The notes below the pieces were generated by a model. The model saw only the letters and a list, made by a program, of their open reading frames with translations, had not been told where the DNA came from and ran no database searches. DNA of 64,000 bases from Kudoa neothunni (lineage: Eukaryota > Cnidaria): assembly GCA_964304625.1 (NCBI GenBank), contig OZ199839.1, positions 3,906,001-3,970,000 of the forward strand, written 5' to 3'. The position numbers were made by a program, and so were the translations under genes. Positions 40,301 through 50,267 of the stretch are shown here, in pieces. The number at the start of each line of letters is the position of its first letter. The first letter of the stretch is position 1.

Positions 40301-40928
40301 ACACTAAGAATGCTCAATATATTGAACAACTAGCTATCAACTAATATTTATCGAATCTATTACATCAGTTTAAAATACACATTGTATTAACGCTGACATT
40401 GATTGATTGGATGACTGATCAATCAATGTGTTAATAAAAACGTTTTACAACATGCTGTTAATTAAACTGTTGGATTATTGTTCGTTATAGATAAAGAATA
40501 GAAATCTTTTCTACAAAACCAAGTATCCTCTGTGGCAGGTGATAAAATAAATTTATTTCATTATTTATTAGTTTGGAAAAATACACCGAAGCAACAAGAT
40601 TGCGATCGATTGAGTTGACTAACTTCATGAAAAAGCATCAAGTAAATAAAAATTAGTCTAGATAAAATCACTGTCAGGATTATGGCCGGATTAGGCTACT
40701 CAACTCAATGTAGTTTTGTGGACACTATTAACCATCTCTTGCCACCCAAAAATTTAAATGACTGAAAATATTTAGGCAATAAAAGGACAATCACCGCAAC
40801 AAAATAAAAACAATCATTTCGATACAGAGACCCTACCGACTTATCCTATCCTTTTCAATGGGACTAACACTACCCAATGGAGAGATCCTCTCATTGACAA
40901 TCATATTCTGGATTATCTATTTCATTAA
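31354..40928 (+). CDS. FAM91A1: FAM91A1-like golgin-vesicle tethering protein
   Basis: FAM91A1 acts with the WDR11 complex and TBC1D23 in capturing endosome-derived vesicles at the trans-Golgi. About twenty exons are collinear with the human protein: YIDLPSNLQG (31.39 kb), IPNFTAADILQLLGIGRNQY (31.82), FKKTSYRQFFQKYPNLW (31.96), LENFVMNRVQGDYMETTMYK and ISIDEHTNVSE (32.4-32.5), LTAFLMMGNLS (33.13), LKSYAVTMYEVGKLTNESM (34.1), WYRLFLYTALENGPYSLFLP (34.72), YEELMITPYRC to KLVHIPFPFD (38.84-39.0), WIPLDLCYGIALFD (39.33), LEKYTEATRLRSIELTNFM (40.57) and, last, PTYPILFNGTNTTQWRD before TAA at 40926-40928. Most introns are 45-80 bp, but those at about 34.86-38.84 and 39.62-40.50 kb are large and the first holds transposons. 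Reading frame is doubtful near 31.5-31.7, 32.68 and 33.10 kb. Confidence 0.92.
35734..35803. mobile_element. 70-bp pogo-type MITE in a FAM91A1 intron
   Basis: CAGTAATTATCCGATTTTCC at the left pairs with GGTTACCAACTG preceded by GTAAAATC at the right (opposite strand CAGTTGGTAACCGATTTTAC). TA flanks both sides. The two arms fill nearly the whole element, so it is a minimal end-to-end MITE. Confidence 0.75.
37273..38242. mobile_element. hAT-type nonautonomous element (family h2) with target duplication
   Basis: The left end TAGGGGTGGCCA and the right end TGGCCACCCTG are inverse. They are bordered by an 8-bp direct repeat, TTATACAA (37265-37272) and TTATATAA (38243-38250), seven of eight identical, as expected of hAT. 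The 970-bp interior includes an open stretch at 37648-37887 without recognisable domain. It sits in the large FAM91A1 intron. Confidence 0.8.
40396..40429. repeat. Perfect 12-bp inverted repeat (hairpin)
   Basis: ACATTGATTGAT and ATCAATCAATGT are separated by ten bases. It lies in the last large intron of FAM91A1, about 100 bp before the next exon. Confidence 0.7.
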
Positions 40929-41369
40929 CTAGGTTGGTTAGGCATAACACGATGTTGAGCAATTTATGGATAAGTAGAGAGGATTATATTTTTGATTTTA
41001 TTCTGTGAATTTTATTCATGCAAGCATTGACTGCTCACCTAAATACATTCATCTTTGTCGGAACTGTAACAATTGATACGTTGGTTTTAAAATGAATGGG
41101 TTATGTTAGCGAATGTTAAGGGTGTTAAATCTTATTTTCCATTATTGTATACGATCAGGTGCATAAGATAATCCCATTTAAAAGTTTGCACACATTGTTT
41201 GTTAGTAGTCGAAATATTACCTACGGACATAGGGTGGACGAGTGTAGATAACTTTGGATATAAACGGCATAAGCGAATCCATCTAAGACGAGCACCTCAC
41301 ATACACACACATAGTTTCTTGTTGGGTATTGTGATACGAGTAAAATATTGTGTCTGATGTGTGGAGATA
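40929..41369. other. Intergenic between FAM91A1 and the LIN54-like gene
   Basis: No gene seen. The right part presumably carries the promoter and 5' leader of the LIN54-like gene. Confidence 0.4.
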
Positions 41370-44021
41370 ATGTCTATTGAAATGCTGCTTAGATTCTTCT
41401 GTTTAAACTTGAAAGCAAAACCATCAATAGCCTTGCTTCATCAATATGAAAGAGTTAAAGTCAAATTCTTGCTATTCGGCCAGTCCCCAAACGGAACATC
41501 CCATAATCCATGTCACACCACTGATAAAATCCCTATCAATATTCCTCAGTTCACAGTGAATATTCCATTGGAAACTGATGAGCATCTTTGTTCACTCACT
41601 GAAGACAATAAAATTATTATCGAAAGAGAGAGTATCTTTAGTTTTAGGATCAATCAATGTGCTCACGTTTAATGCTGTAGAGTCGAATCCTTTAAAAATC
41701 ATGATGGATAAACGAACACTCTTGAAAAGTGAACCCGCACCCATTGCGGTTGTCCCACCCTCGACCCCAGTTGTCCCAGACAATCTTTGCAGCAATGTCG
41801 ATATCGATGAAATGGATGAGATAGATGATATTGACGATATGGATGACGTGGATGACGTGGATGACCCCCTTATCGATATTCATGATCACATGCATAGAGA
41901 TATATCCAATAGTAGCTATACAACATATAGCAACGATGATCGTAGCACAAACAATACCTATTACTATGGTCAAGGAGCTTTGCCCAACCGAGCACCACCG
42001 GTCAATCCTTACATCGATAGCATTAATGGTATTTCCACATGAATACAATAGTTTATAGCAGATGAAAAAATTGAGATTATACTATTTTATAATTAATCAC
42101 TTAGACAAGCTACACGTACCAAACATCACCAATACTGTGCCGGCTAATTTAGCAGCTCCAACCAACGACTTCGTTATGCCTATTAGTGAGTCCAACAGAC
42201 CTCCGTATAATTATGGTAATGTTGTGGATCGCCCACCCTATCCATCTACGAATCAACCTCCAACTTCACCATCAGGAATCCCTCATTTTCCGTCGGATAA
42301 TCGCTCCAGATGTGACTGTTACCCTACAGCTAACGTTAATGCTTCTGATCACAAACTATCCTGGTTGTTATGTGGTTGATAAAAAAATTGCTCCTGAACA
42401 TTTGGAAGCCTCTCCTGTCTATGAATACCATCACGAATATCATCCTGATGCTAATTACTATCATCAGAGAAATCACTCTTTATCGCCAAATGCCCCTTCC
42501 ACCAACCACAGTTATCAAAAACCCCAATATAATAATTATAACCAACAAAACAACTCCCCTTACGTAAAAAAACATATTCCAGTGGAAACAATCAAGACAG
42601 CACCTCCCAAAGATGACACGTACGATACAGATAGTGCAGATACTTTTGTCGAACAAATAGCCAAAATCTATATTACTGAACGTCCAACACCTCGAGATCA
42701 GGAAAAAACGTATTTATTGTAATCGATTTGTTTTAGTGTACAATTTGTTTTTGTAGTAAACCATGCAATTGTCAAAAAACTGGATGTCTTAAATTGTATA
42801 TCATTAATTATATGTAGTGATCCGTCATTAATTATTGTCGAAATGTGTTGGTAGATACTGCGAGTGTTTCGCTAGAGGCGAAAGTTGTCTTAATTGCAGT
42901 TGTAAATGTTGCCTAAATACTCCCAAACGATTTTGAGCATTGGTTTAAAAGCATCAATGTATCAATTTGTTTGGTTATTTAAATTTCTACAATGGTTTTA
43001 GTTGGTCAAAAGCCGGAGGAAAACTTTATTGGCAATGTCACCCAAAAACAGTGTATCTATACACATATTTTTCACGATATTTGTTTAATGAATCTTCATT
43101 TCAGAGTGGAAACAAGTTAAGGCGAGGATGTAATTGTAGGAGGTCGCTATGCCTGAAGAAATATTGTGAATGTTATGATGTACGTTTTTGATTAGAATAT
43201 TAACGTATTTTTAATCGTGCACTGTGTAGAAGAAAATACCTTGCAATAAGTATTGTCGATGCATCGATTGCTGCAACGGGATGGATAGTCAACATGTTAG
43301 AAAGGCTCAAAAAGCCTCTAACAATGATTCACACAATGCTACGATCCCGTCGTCCGGTGAATCTACTTCATATCGTAACGCCTCATACACTGACCCAAGT
43401 AAAAGTTGTTTTCTATTCTGATGTCCAATCTTCTGAGTCTGGTATATATAATTATTATTAATCTCCGTGTTTATGTCGCTGTATCAACTTGATTGGTATT
43501 TAGAAGCTACTGTTCGATACGACCACTTCAACGATAGAATACACAGGCATGCTACTGCCGCCCAATATCACAATGGACCTCGCCGTGTTCCTGTTATTCA
43601 GTTACATCAGCATCATGAAGCACATCCAAAACATTACGCCCCTAGACTCCATTCTAGTCAGTCTTCTAATGATCTTGTCAATAGAGCTGGCAGCAGACCT
43701 TATCGTAAACTTCCTCATATTCATCCATACACTAAATCAAGTAGTTTTCGTCTGCTAATCTCCTTCTGACTCTAACATTAACCAGATTCCACCCCGAATC
43801 TCCTCACTGTTTATTCTACTCACAATGCGAGTATTAGGAGTCGCGGTCCTGAATTCTCCTCCAGCAGCAAAATTAACGATCGATCTTACAATAGTGGTGG
43901 TATAAATAACAAACAGGTATGCTCATTTGGGTTAGATCAGTTTTTAATTTTTATTCTCAACTACCAGATGATGAATCAATATCTTAGTCTCATTGCGAGA
44001 AATCCAGACCGAAATGAATAA
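41370..44021 (+). CDS. LIN54/tesmin-type protein with tandem CXC (CRC) domain
   Basis: Nuclear DNA-binding protein; LIN54 is the DNA-contacting subunit of the MuvB/DREAM cell-cycle repressor and binds CHR elements through two cysteine-rich CXC repeats. The first repeat spans exons near 42757-42940 (KPCNCQKTGCLKL, then YCECFARGESCLNC and SCKCCLNTPKRF). The second begins near 43106 (RRGCNCRRSLCLKKYCECYD) and continues after an intron (KKIPCNKYCRCIDCCNGM). Upstream exons (about 41.37-42.68 kb) encode a long Pro/Asn/Tyr/His-rich low-complexity region with an acidic run of DD-I/M/V repeats at about 41805-41870. Downstream exons are Ser/Asn/His-rich, ending IARNPDRNE at 44021. Cysteine spacing agrees with the family. 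The N-terminal exon structure and start are uncertain. Tesmin and LIN54 cannot be separated by eye. Confidence 0.88.
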
Positions 44022-44199
44022 CTGCTTCCACTGAATGTTTATGTACATTGTGTATGGTAGTGTGAATACTAGCTATGGTTAGATGTTTAGTAAATAGTAA
44101 TTTTTATGACTAATTCGTACATATAATCTTTTGAATGATTTCATCAACTGTAGTATTTATTTTGCCACCGAATCTCCTCATGAGCCTATTACTAATCAT

Positions 44200-44480
44200 A
44201 TACCATAGGTCGGTTACTACCAACACATGGGCCAAATTTGACACCCGAAATGTTTTCATACAGCCCACGAGGGGTCCAGTGGTGGTAGAGCCAAATTGTT
44301 TTTTTTATATATAGCATTTATATAATTTCCCCTATTTTTATAATCGATCTTTTCCGTATGTAAGAAGCTTAATAACAAATTAAAATGAGTTGATTAAATA
44401 TTATATAGCTTTTTCCAAATATAAATTTCTATAGGATATCGCCAGATCAAATCAATAATAAATAGCAATTTTTTAAATGT
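44200..44480. repeat. Dispersed repeat r1, copy 1 (hAT-like)
   Basis: Holds GCCCACGAGGGGTCC, then TATAATTTCCCCTATTTTTA, TCGATCTTTTCCGTATG and TTTTTCCAAATATAAA in this order. The same order occurs at about 51.8-52.05 kb. The GCCC-CGAGGG motif resembles hAT transposon ends, but the limits are not defined. Confidence 0.5.
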
Positions 44481-45284
44481 TATTTTTTTGCGAATCATAC
44501 TGATTGGTTATTTTTATTTGACTTATTTAATTTTCTCCTTTTAGCACATAATTTACTTGAGCAACTATAATTTATATTTATATAATCTAATATTATTTTT
44601 ATATAAAATTTTTGTTTCTAATATTTTACGATAATTATAACATTTTTTAAAGTTAATTCTTTATTACTTTACATAAAAAATGTATATTTAAGCAGGGATA
44701 AATAATACCTCTAATCGTTGAGTGTTGAGTTATGAGACAAGAAAATGTAATAATTTATCCTACTTAAATTATTGTAGGGAATTAAGTTGATCAGGAAAGT
44801 TTTGTTTTTAATTTGTGCACTTCAGAAATAATTAGAAAAATTCCCTAAATATAAAAGAAAATAATAAAATGTGTAATTTTGAGACGTTTTTACTTGGATT
44901 ATTATTTTCTAATTTATATAAAAGTAAAATTGAGCTTTGACCCTTCACACGAAAAAGATGATGCGAGGTGAGCGTAGGAATTAGCATGGGGTGCGGGTGA
45001 GAAATATGTAGGGGAGCATTGGCATAGCACAAGCTGGGTAGAAATCTATCAATATGGTCAAGTCTCCTTTATTTCATACAATATCAACGTCAAAATCTCA
45101 AGAAATAAAGTCGACGTCAATATATTTTTAAATTCTACGAAAATTATCTCAACGTATTAAAAAAATACGATAGGATTAAAGATCTGACATAAGCTTAAAG
45201 TAACGTGGATGTAGTTACTTTAAGGCCTCGAAGGGTCAAATCTTATAGATACAAACGGAGATGAAATATAAAATACATAAAAAA
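44481..45284. other. Intergenic between the LIN54-like gene and ANKLE2 (convergent)
   Basis: AT-rich, no gene seen. It should contain both 3' untranslated regions. Confidence 0.4.
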
Positions 45285-46746
45285 TCATTTGCTATTAAAA
45301 AGATTTTGTACACTCTCCAAAATGCTATCATAGTCGTCAGCATTGCATCTTGATCCAACCAGCTAAATAAAACTCAAGCACAATTTCAAAGTTGTTATGT
45401 TACGTCGTAAGGAGTTTCACCATATTTGTTTTTGGGATATTTGTTGATTCCATGCTGAGTAATCAAAACTTTCACTGTTTCTTTCGCTCCAAATTTACAC
45501 GCTATATGCAGAGGTGTTTCGAAAAGCTACGATAAATTGATATGTGTATTCAAACGTAAAAGAATTACGATTTTATCTGGACTGTTGAGGTAGAGATCAA
45601 GTGTGTATGAAGTGTAATCTCTACATTGGTTATTTTTCAAAATGTCCTCAATCGTATCTTTATCATTGTTAGGAACCAAATGACATGCTTGGCACCACAT
45701 ATCGTTTCGCATCAAGTCTAACAACAATGATATCACTTGGGGTTGGTTCTTTTCAGCGGCTATGTGGAATGCATTTCTTCTAGTCCCTTCGTGCAGTATA
45801 ACAGGTGTATCGATAGAAGAAATGACGTAACGAGGATTGTTCAAGCAGCATAATAAGACCTGTTTTAAAATGGGCAAAATTAAAGTTTATTAAATTGAAT
45901 CTACATAAATTAGAATGAAACAACTATCCACCATGATAGTGAATTAGACATTTTTAACAGTGGTTTCAAAATTGTCGTGCCAAAAAAACTGATTACATTT
46001 TTAATATCACCCTTTTCTATATATTTTCGGTATTTCAACAAAAACTTGGTCGGAATTGACTTCCAATTCTTGAAAGGGGCCAACTGCCCATTTTTATTGT
46101 TTGAGATTGATAGTTTTGGTTGATCGAACTCATTAGATTGAATCTTTGAAAACTCTCCCTGAAAGGATAACATTGAACTTTCAGCTTCGTCGTAATTAGT
46201 AAAGGTTCTAAACCTTAGTTCAGGGTCCACTTTAGCTAACTCTGTAACCTCTTTCAACGAATGTACTATGTGTGAATTTTTGGATGACTGCACTACGAAA
46301 TATTGAGAGGGTGATGTCCAAACTGCTTTATTAGGAGTCGATTGCATTCCCATTTTGGACATATCATGTGACAAGCAATCCAATACTTTATCATCAATAA
46401 ATTTATCTGCTTTACGTTCAACTGTTGACTCTAATGTGGGAATCGGAAGGCAATTAGAACCGTCATCGGATTTGTATTTATTGCAATGATTGGAGTCGTT
46501 GTTAAATGAAATATCCAAATTTATTTTATCATTTAATGCTCTTTCAATCCGTTTTACCATCATTTTTCTAGTGTTTGGGGTAATTGGGCATGTTTTTAAA
46601 CCTAGTTCAAAGGCTTTTTCCAGTAACTCTTTATCGCTCAAGTTGTCAATCCCACTCATATTTTTGACTAATTTAAGCAGGGAATAAACGCGAGTGGACG
46701 GCACAGAAACCACCCCTTGGCCACTTATAGCTGTGTTCAAAATCAC
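45285..46746 (-). CDS. ANKLE2: ANKLE2-like LEM and ankyrin protein
   Basis: ANKLE2 promotes dephosphorylation of BAF at mitotic exit (through PP2A and inhibition of VRK1) and so nuclear envelope reassembly. The N-terminal LEM motif is LSDKELLEKAFELGLKTCPI with NTRKMMVKRIER. The conserved middle block follows (VKFYFVV-type start at SQYFVVQSSKNSHIVHSLKE, then FRTFTNYDEAESSMLSF). A new exon (about 45860-45530) gives NNPRYVISSIDTPVILHEG, the ankyrin start NAFHIAAEKNQPQVISLLLD and YTLDLYLNSPDKI, matching VDLYLNTPDK in human. The next exon reads ETPLHIACKFGAKETVKVLI and GETPYD. A short last exon ends SILESVQNLFNSK at 45285. The long C-terminal half of vertebrate ANKLE2 is missing. No N-terminal membrane segment is evident. 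A start at the internal Met near 46659, just before the LEM motif, is also possible. Confidence 0.88.
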
Positions 46747-47194
46747 GTGGTATAAAAAATTAGGACTAAACGTTCACAGCGTAGTTTACATTTGTATATT
46801 TTAATAATCAGACATTTCTCATACGATTATAGAATAAAATATCGACAAAAATTTAAATTAGCCCATTTGAACTGAACGTCTCGCGCTCAATCGGTACAAT
46901 TCGCATGTGTGCTATTTTGGGTTACTTTTTCTTCGGAGATTTACATAATCTAGAAATCAAATGAGAAATTTACATTAAATTATAATGAATAATTTTGGAG
47001 TGAAACAATTCGCTCATCTTGTGAGCATAGAAAATTTTTCATCATTTAAATCACTTAAATTCTGAAAAAATTGTCATTTTAACGAGAGTGAAAAAGTTTA
47101 ATGTATCTTTTCATTTTATTAAAAGATGCTTTATTGAATTTGGCAGGTTTTTTTTATAAGAATATGATTATTTTTTCAAATTATAAGTTAATTC
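46747..47194. other. Intergenic upstream of ANKLE2
   Basis: No gene seen; presumably contains the ANKLE2 promoter. Confidence 0.4.
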
Positions 47195-47560
47195 AATGTT
47201 TCCCAACTCGAAATTAGGCGCGTATCCCCTCCAAATGTTAATAAACGCTCACCACCCGCTGAATGTTTGTTGAAATGAATTTCACATTAGATTTTGATTG
47301 CCATCAAAAAAATCGGAATAACTCATAAAATTAATTATACATTATTTATTTCTACGAGATAAGTTATTTTATAACTTTTAAAATTGATGATTATTTGTAA
47401 TAATTTTGTTTTAATACTTATATCAATTTTTTAATTAACTTATGATGACCAGCTTTAAATCGTTAAGGAAAATTGTTTTATATTACTTATTTATCTACAA
47501 TCAGTTTCGATTTAAATAAATGATGTCATTGAGTCGATTTCTTGTTCCAATATTTTAAAT
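47195..47560. mobile_element. hAT-like terminus fragment
   Basis: CAATGTTTCCCAACTCG followed by CGCGTATCCCCTCC resembles the start of the fragment at 26366 (CAATGTTTCCCAACCG, then TACTCCC). No second terminus or coding sequence was seen. Confidence 0.4.
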
Positions 47561-47680
47561 AAAATAAGTAAATGGATATTTATACAAAAATTTATGGCTT
47601 GTTTATTTTAATAATAATATTCGCCGAAGCATTCGAAAGAAGTGATGAAAAATGAATATAAACTTATGTTTGCAATAGAG

Positions 47681-47749
47681 TTAACCTTCTAAAGACCACA
47701 AAACAACCGCCCTCCAAAGACCTTGGAGTCAATTAGAACCCAGATTTTG
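47681..47749. mobile_element. Solo piggyBac-type end (family 2 type)
   Basis: TTAACCTTCTAAAGACC, then CCTCCAAAGACCTTGGAGTC and AGAACCCAGATTTTG. This matches in order the left end of the family 2 element at 15.4 kb (TTAACCCTCTAACGGAC, CCCCAACGAACTTTGGGGTC, GGGACCCAGGTTTTTT). It abuts directly the TTAA at 47750 that begins the family 3 element. Confidence 0.6.
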
Positions 47750-47753
47750 TTAA

Positions 47754-49560
47754 CCCTTTAAGACCGAATGGTGCCATATGGCACCATGGCGTTGTTTTGG
47801 AAATTTCTTGGTGTGTATTAGTGTTTCTGAATATATATATATATATATATCTTATATGGGCATTATTAATTGTCACTTTATTTTATCAAAAAAACAAATA
47901 ACAGTATTTATTATTTTTTTATAAATAAAAATGCAAATTAAATCGATATTTTTTTTTGTATAATAAACAGGTGATGTTTTATTGATTGAATCATATTCTT
48001 AAAATTATTATATTTTCATAAAAAAATATATACTGGAAATTATATAAAATTTTAAAAAAATGTATATCGCCGTTATTAATTCGTAAATGTCGAGGTGTAC
48101 AGTGAATGATTAATTCGTGGTGCCATATGGCACCATTCGGCGCCCACGTTGTTGTGTCGGATTAACATTATTATGGACTCTGATTTGGTGAAAAAGATTA
48201 ATGATAATGGGGATATTATTGAGGAGTTAATATTACTACCTGATGCCGATATATCTGATGATGAAATCGAAAATTTGAAACCCGATATTCTCTCGGATAC
48301 TAATTTTGACACGTAGGATCATAACGACCATCAATCACGATTTATAAATAACTCACTAAACGTGGTAGATGAAAGAGTCCTCATAAATAAAAAACTCAAA
48401 AAAGAGAATATTTTTGATCCTTATTCATATTTTAATATGTTCTTTTCCGACAAATTATTTGAATTAATTTGTAAAAAAACTAATAAGTATTCCATAAAAC
48501 AAAATGCGTCGTTTCGACCTACCGTAAACGAAATAAAGTTATTCATTGGAATGCTTATAAGAATGGCCATTATTAAACTACCTAGAATAAGGAGCTATTG
48601 GAGTGCTGAACTCAACATAACAATATAAGCTGAGAAAATGTCGAGAGATCGTTTCATGGATATGCAAAAATTCATTCATTTTTGCGACAACAATGATGTT
48701 AAATCCTGTACCCACAGGGATTATGATCGATTTTTTAAAGTGACGCCCTACTAGACACCATTCGAGAGGCCTGTTTGAAAATTGAATCCGACTATAATCA
48801 ATGCGTGGATGAGCAGATGATTCCATTTAAAGGTAAGTCCGGCCTCAAACGATACCTACCATCCAAACCTACAAAATGGGGGTTCAAGGTATTTACAAGA
48901 AATGGGTCTGGTGGTATTGTCCACTACTTTTTGTTTAAGATGGCAATTTTACTTGATGGCGAAAGCTCTTATTTTCGATCCTCAGAAATCGTTTTAAATT
49001 GGCCCAGTCTATTGAAAATGGAAACACACCACATATAATTTTGATAATTATTTTTCTACGCTCCCGCTGCATTCGATTCTACTCAAAATGGGTCATCACT
49101 CCACGAGTACGATGAGAAGAATCGCCTCCGTAATTGTCCTATCAGTGATGATAAGACCTTTAAAAAATTGAAAAGGGGCAGTTACGAATACGCGCTATAT
49201 GTAGATAAAGATTCAAAAACTAACATTGTGCGTTGGTTAGACAGCTCCGTCGTAACTGTGACATCGACAACCCACTCTATTTCTCCTATGAGCACTATCG
49301 ACAGATACGATCGAAAAGAGAAAAAAGTTGTAAAAATCGATTGCCCACATATCATCAAAATGTATAATCGAAAAATGGATGGAGTGGACTTTTTTGACAT
49401 GCTGATGGCTCTTTATCGGTTGGACCATAAATCCCAAAAATGATATAAGGGAATATTTTCGTGGACCATTGATTTGTGTATCCTTAACGGATGGCTTATC
49501 TACAAACGCCAATGCCTGCCAAAAATATTCGCTGTTTAAAGGATTTTAGCGTTTTGGTGA
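47754..49560 (+). mobile_element. piggyBac transposon, right end not found (family 3)
   Basis: TTAA at 47750-47753 precedes CCCTTTAAGACCGAATGG and a perfect 16-bp palindrome GGTGCCATATGGCACC. The palindrome recurs in inverse context at about 48119-48134, followed by CATTCGG, just upstream of the transposase. Downstream of the transposase I find no inverse of the left terminus, so the right end is lost or too diverged. The listed end is only the last legible transposase homology. Confidence 0.8.
48173..49545 (+). pseudogene. piggyBac transposase, broken
   Basis: DDE_Tnp_1_7-type transposase. It starts MDSDLVKKINDNGD with an acidic N-terminus that stops at 48314-48316. A second frame covers FDPYSYFNMFFSDKLFELI and FIGMLIRMAIIKLPRIRSYW. 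Next is DEQMIPFKGKSGLKRYLPSK with the first catalytic aspartate, NFDNYFSTLPLHSIL near 49035-49078 with the second, and MYNRKMDGVDFFDMLM with the third. The three aspartate regions survive, but reading needs several frame changes and skips stops (for example TAA after LNITI near 48629 and TGA at 49441). The terminal cysteine-rich domain is not clear. An inactive copy. Confidence 0.9.
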
Positions 49561-50267
49561 GCGAGTAATTGTTGCATATGCATCAGGTAGTAAATAGAAA
49601 TAGGCAGTGGCTATTGCACTCACGGAAATCATAAATAAATCATCATTCCTTATTCAAATTGCAATACATCATATTGTCATATACACTCAACTCATTGAAC
49701 AAGTGTTGCCATTGTTTGAATTAAATATTCAAGGATTTTCTTGTGAAAATGACAAATGAATTGTTTTTTTCTCATTTAAATTATGCGTATGCAATGTTTT
49801 GATTCTAAAAGTGAAAAATCTTTGAGGATATTGATTTAACGATGCTGTGCGATGAGTAAAAAAATAACGCTAATTGGATTAATTGATTATTTATTATCAT
49901 TTTATTCAAAAATCTGCCATTAGAAATGTTATAAACATACCTATAAGCTTATAAAAATTTATTAAATTTATCAAATAAAAATCTAAGATCATGTTTACCC
50001 TAATGTAACTGGTAACTGTAGAATAATTTTGATGTGTCTTTAGAGAGATAAATAAATTAATTCGAGAAACTGATATAAAGTGCAACTCTGTAATATTTGA
50101 TTTAACAAAAATTATATTATAGTTGCTAAATTTTTTGTTTGTCGTTAAACTCCTTATTTTTTACAATTTCACAAAAATATCTTTTCTGAGTTTCTTAAAA
50201 ATATTTTGAGTGGTAAATATTCACCTGCGTGCGCACTCAAAATAAAGCTTAATCCATTTATGGTACC
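49561..50267. other. Intergenic upstream of MVD
   Basis: AT-rich, no gene or terminus recognised. Confidence 0.4.

Noticed and set aside
41692-42058. Open frames rich in His/Ile/Val on either strand over the acidic repeat
   Set aside because: Side products of the GATGA repeat in the LIN54-like gene.
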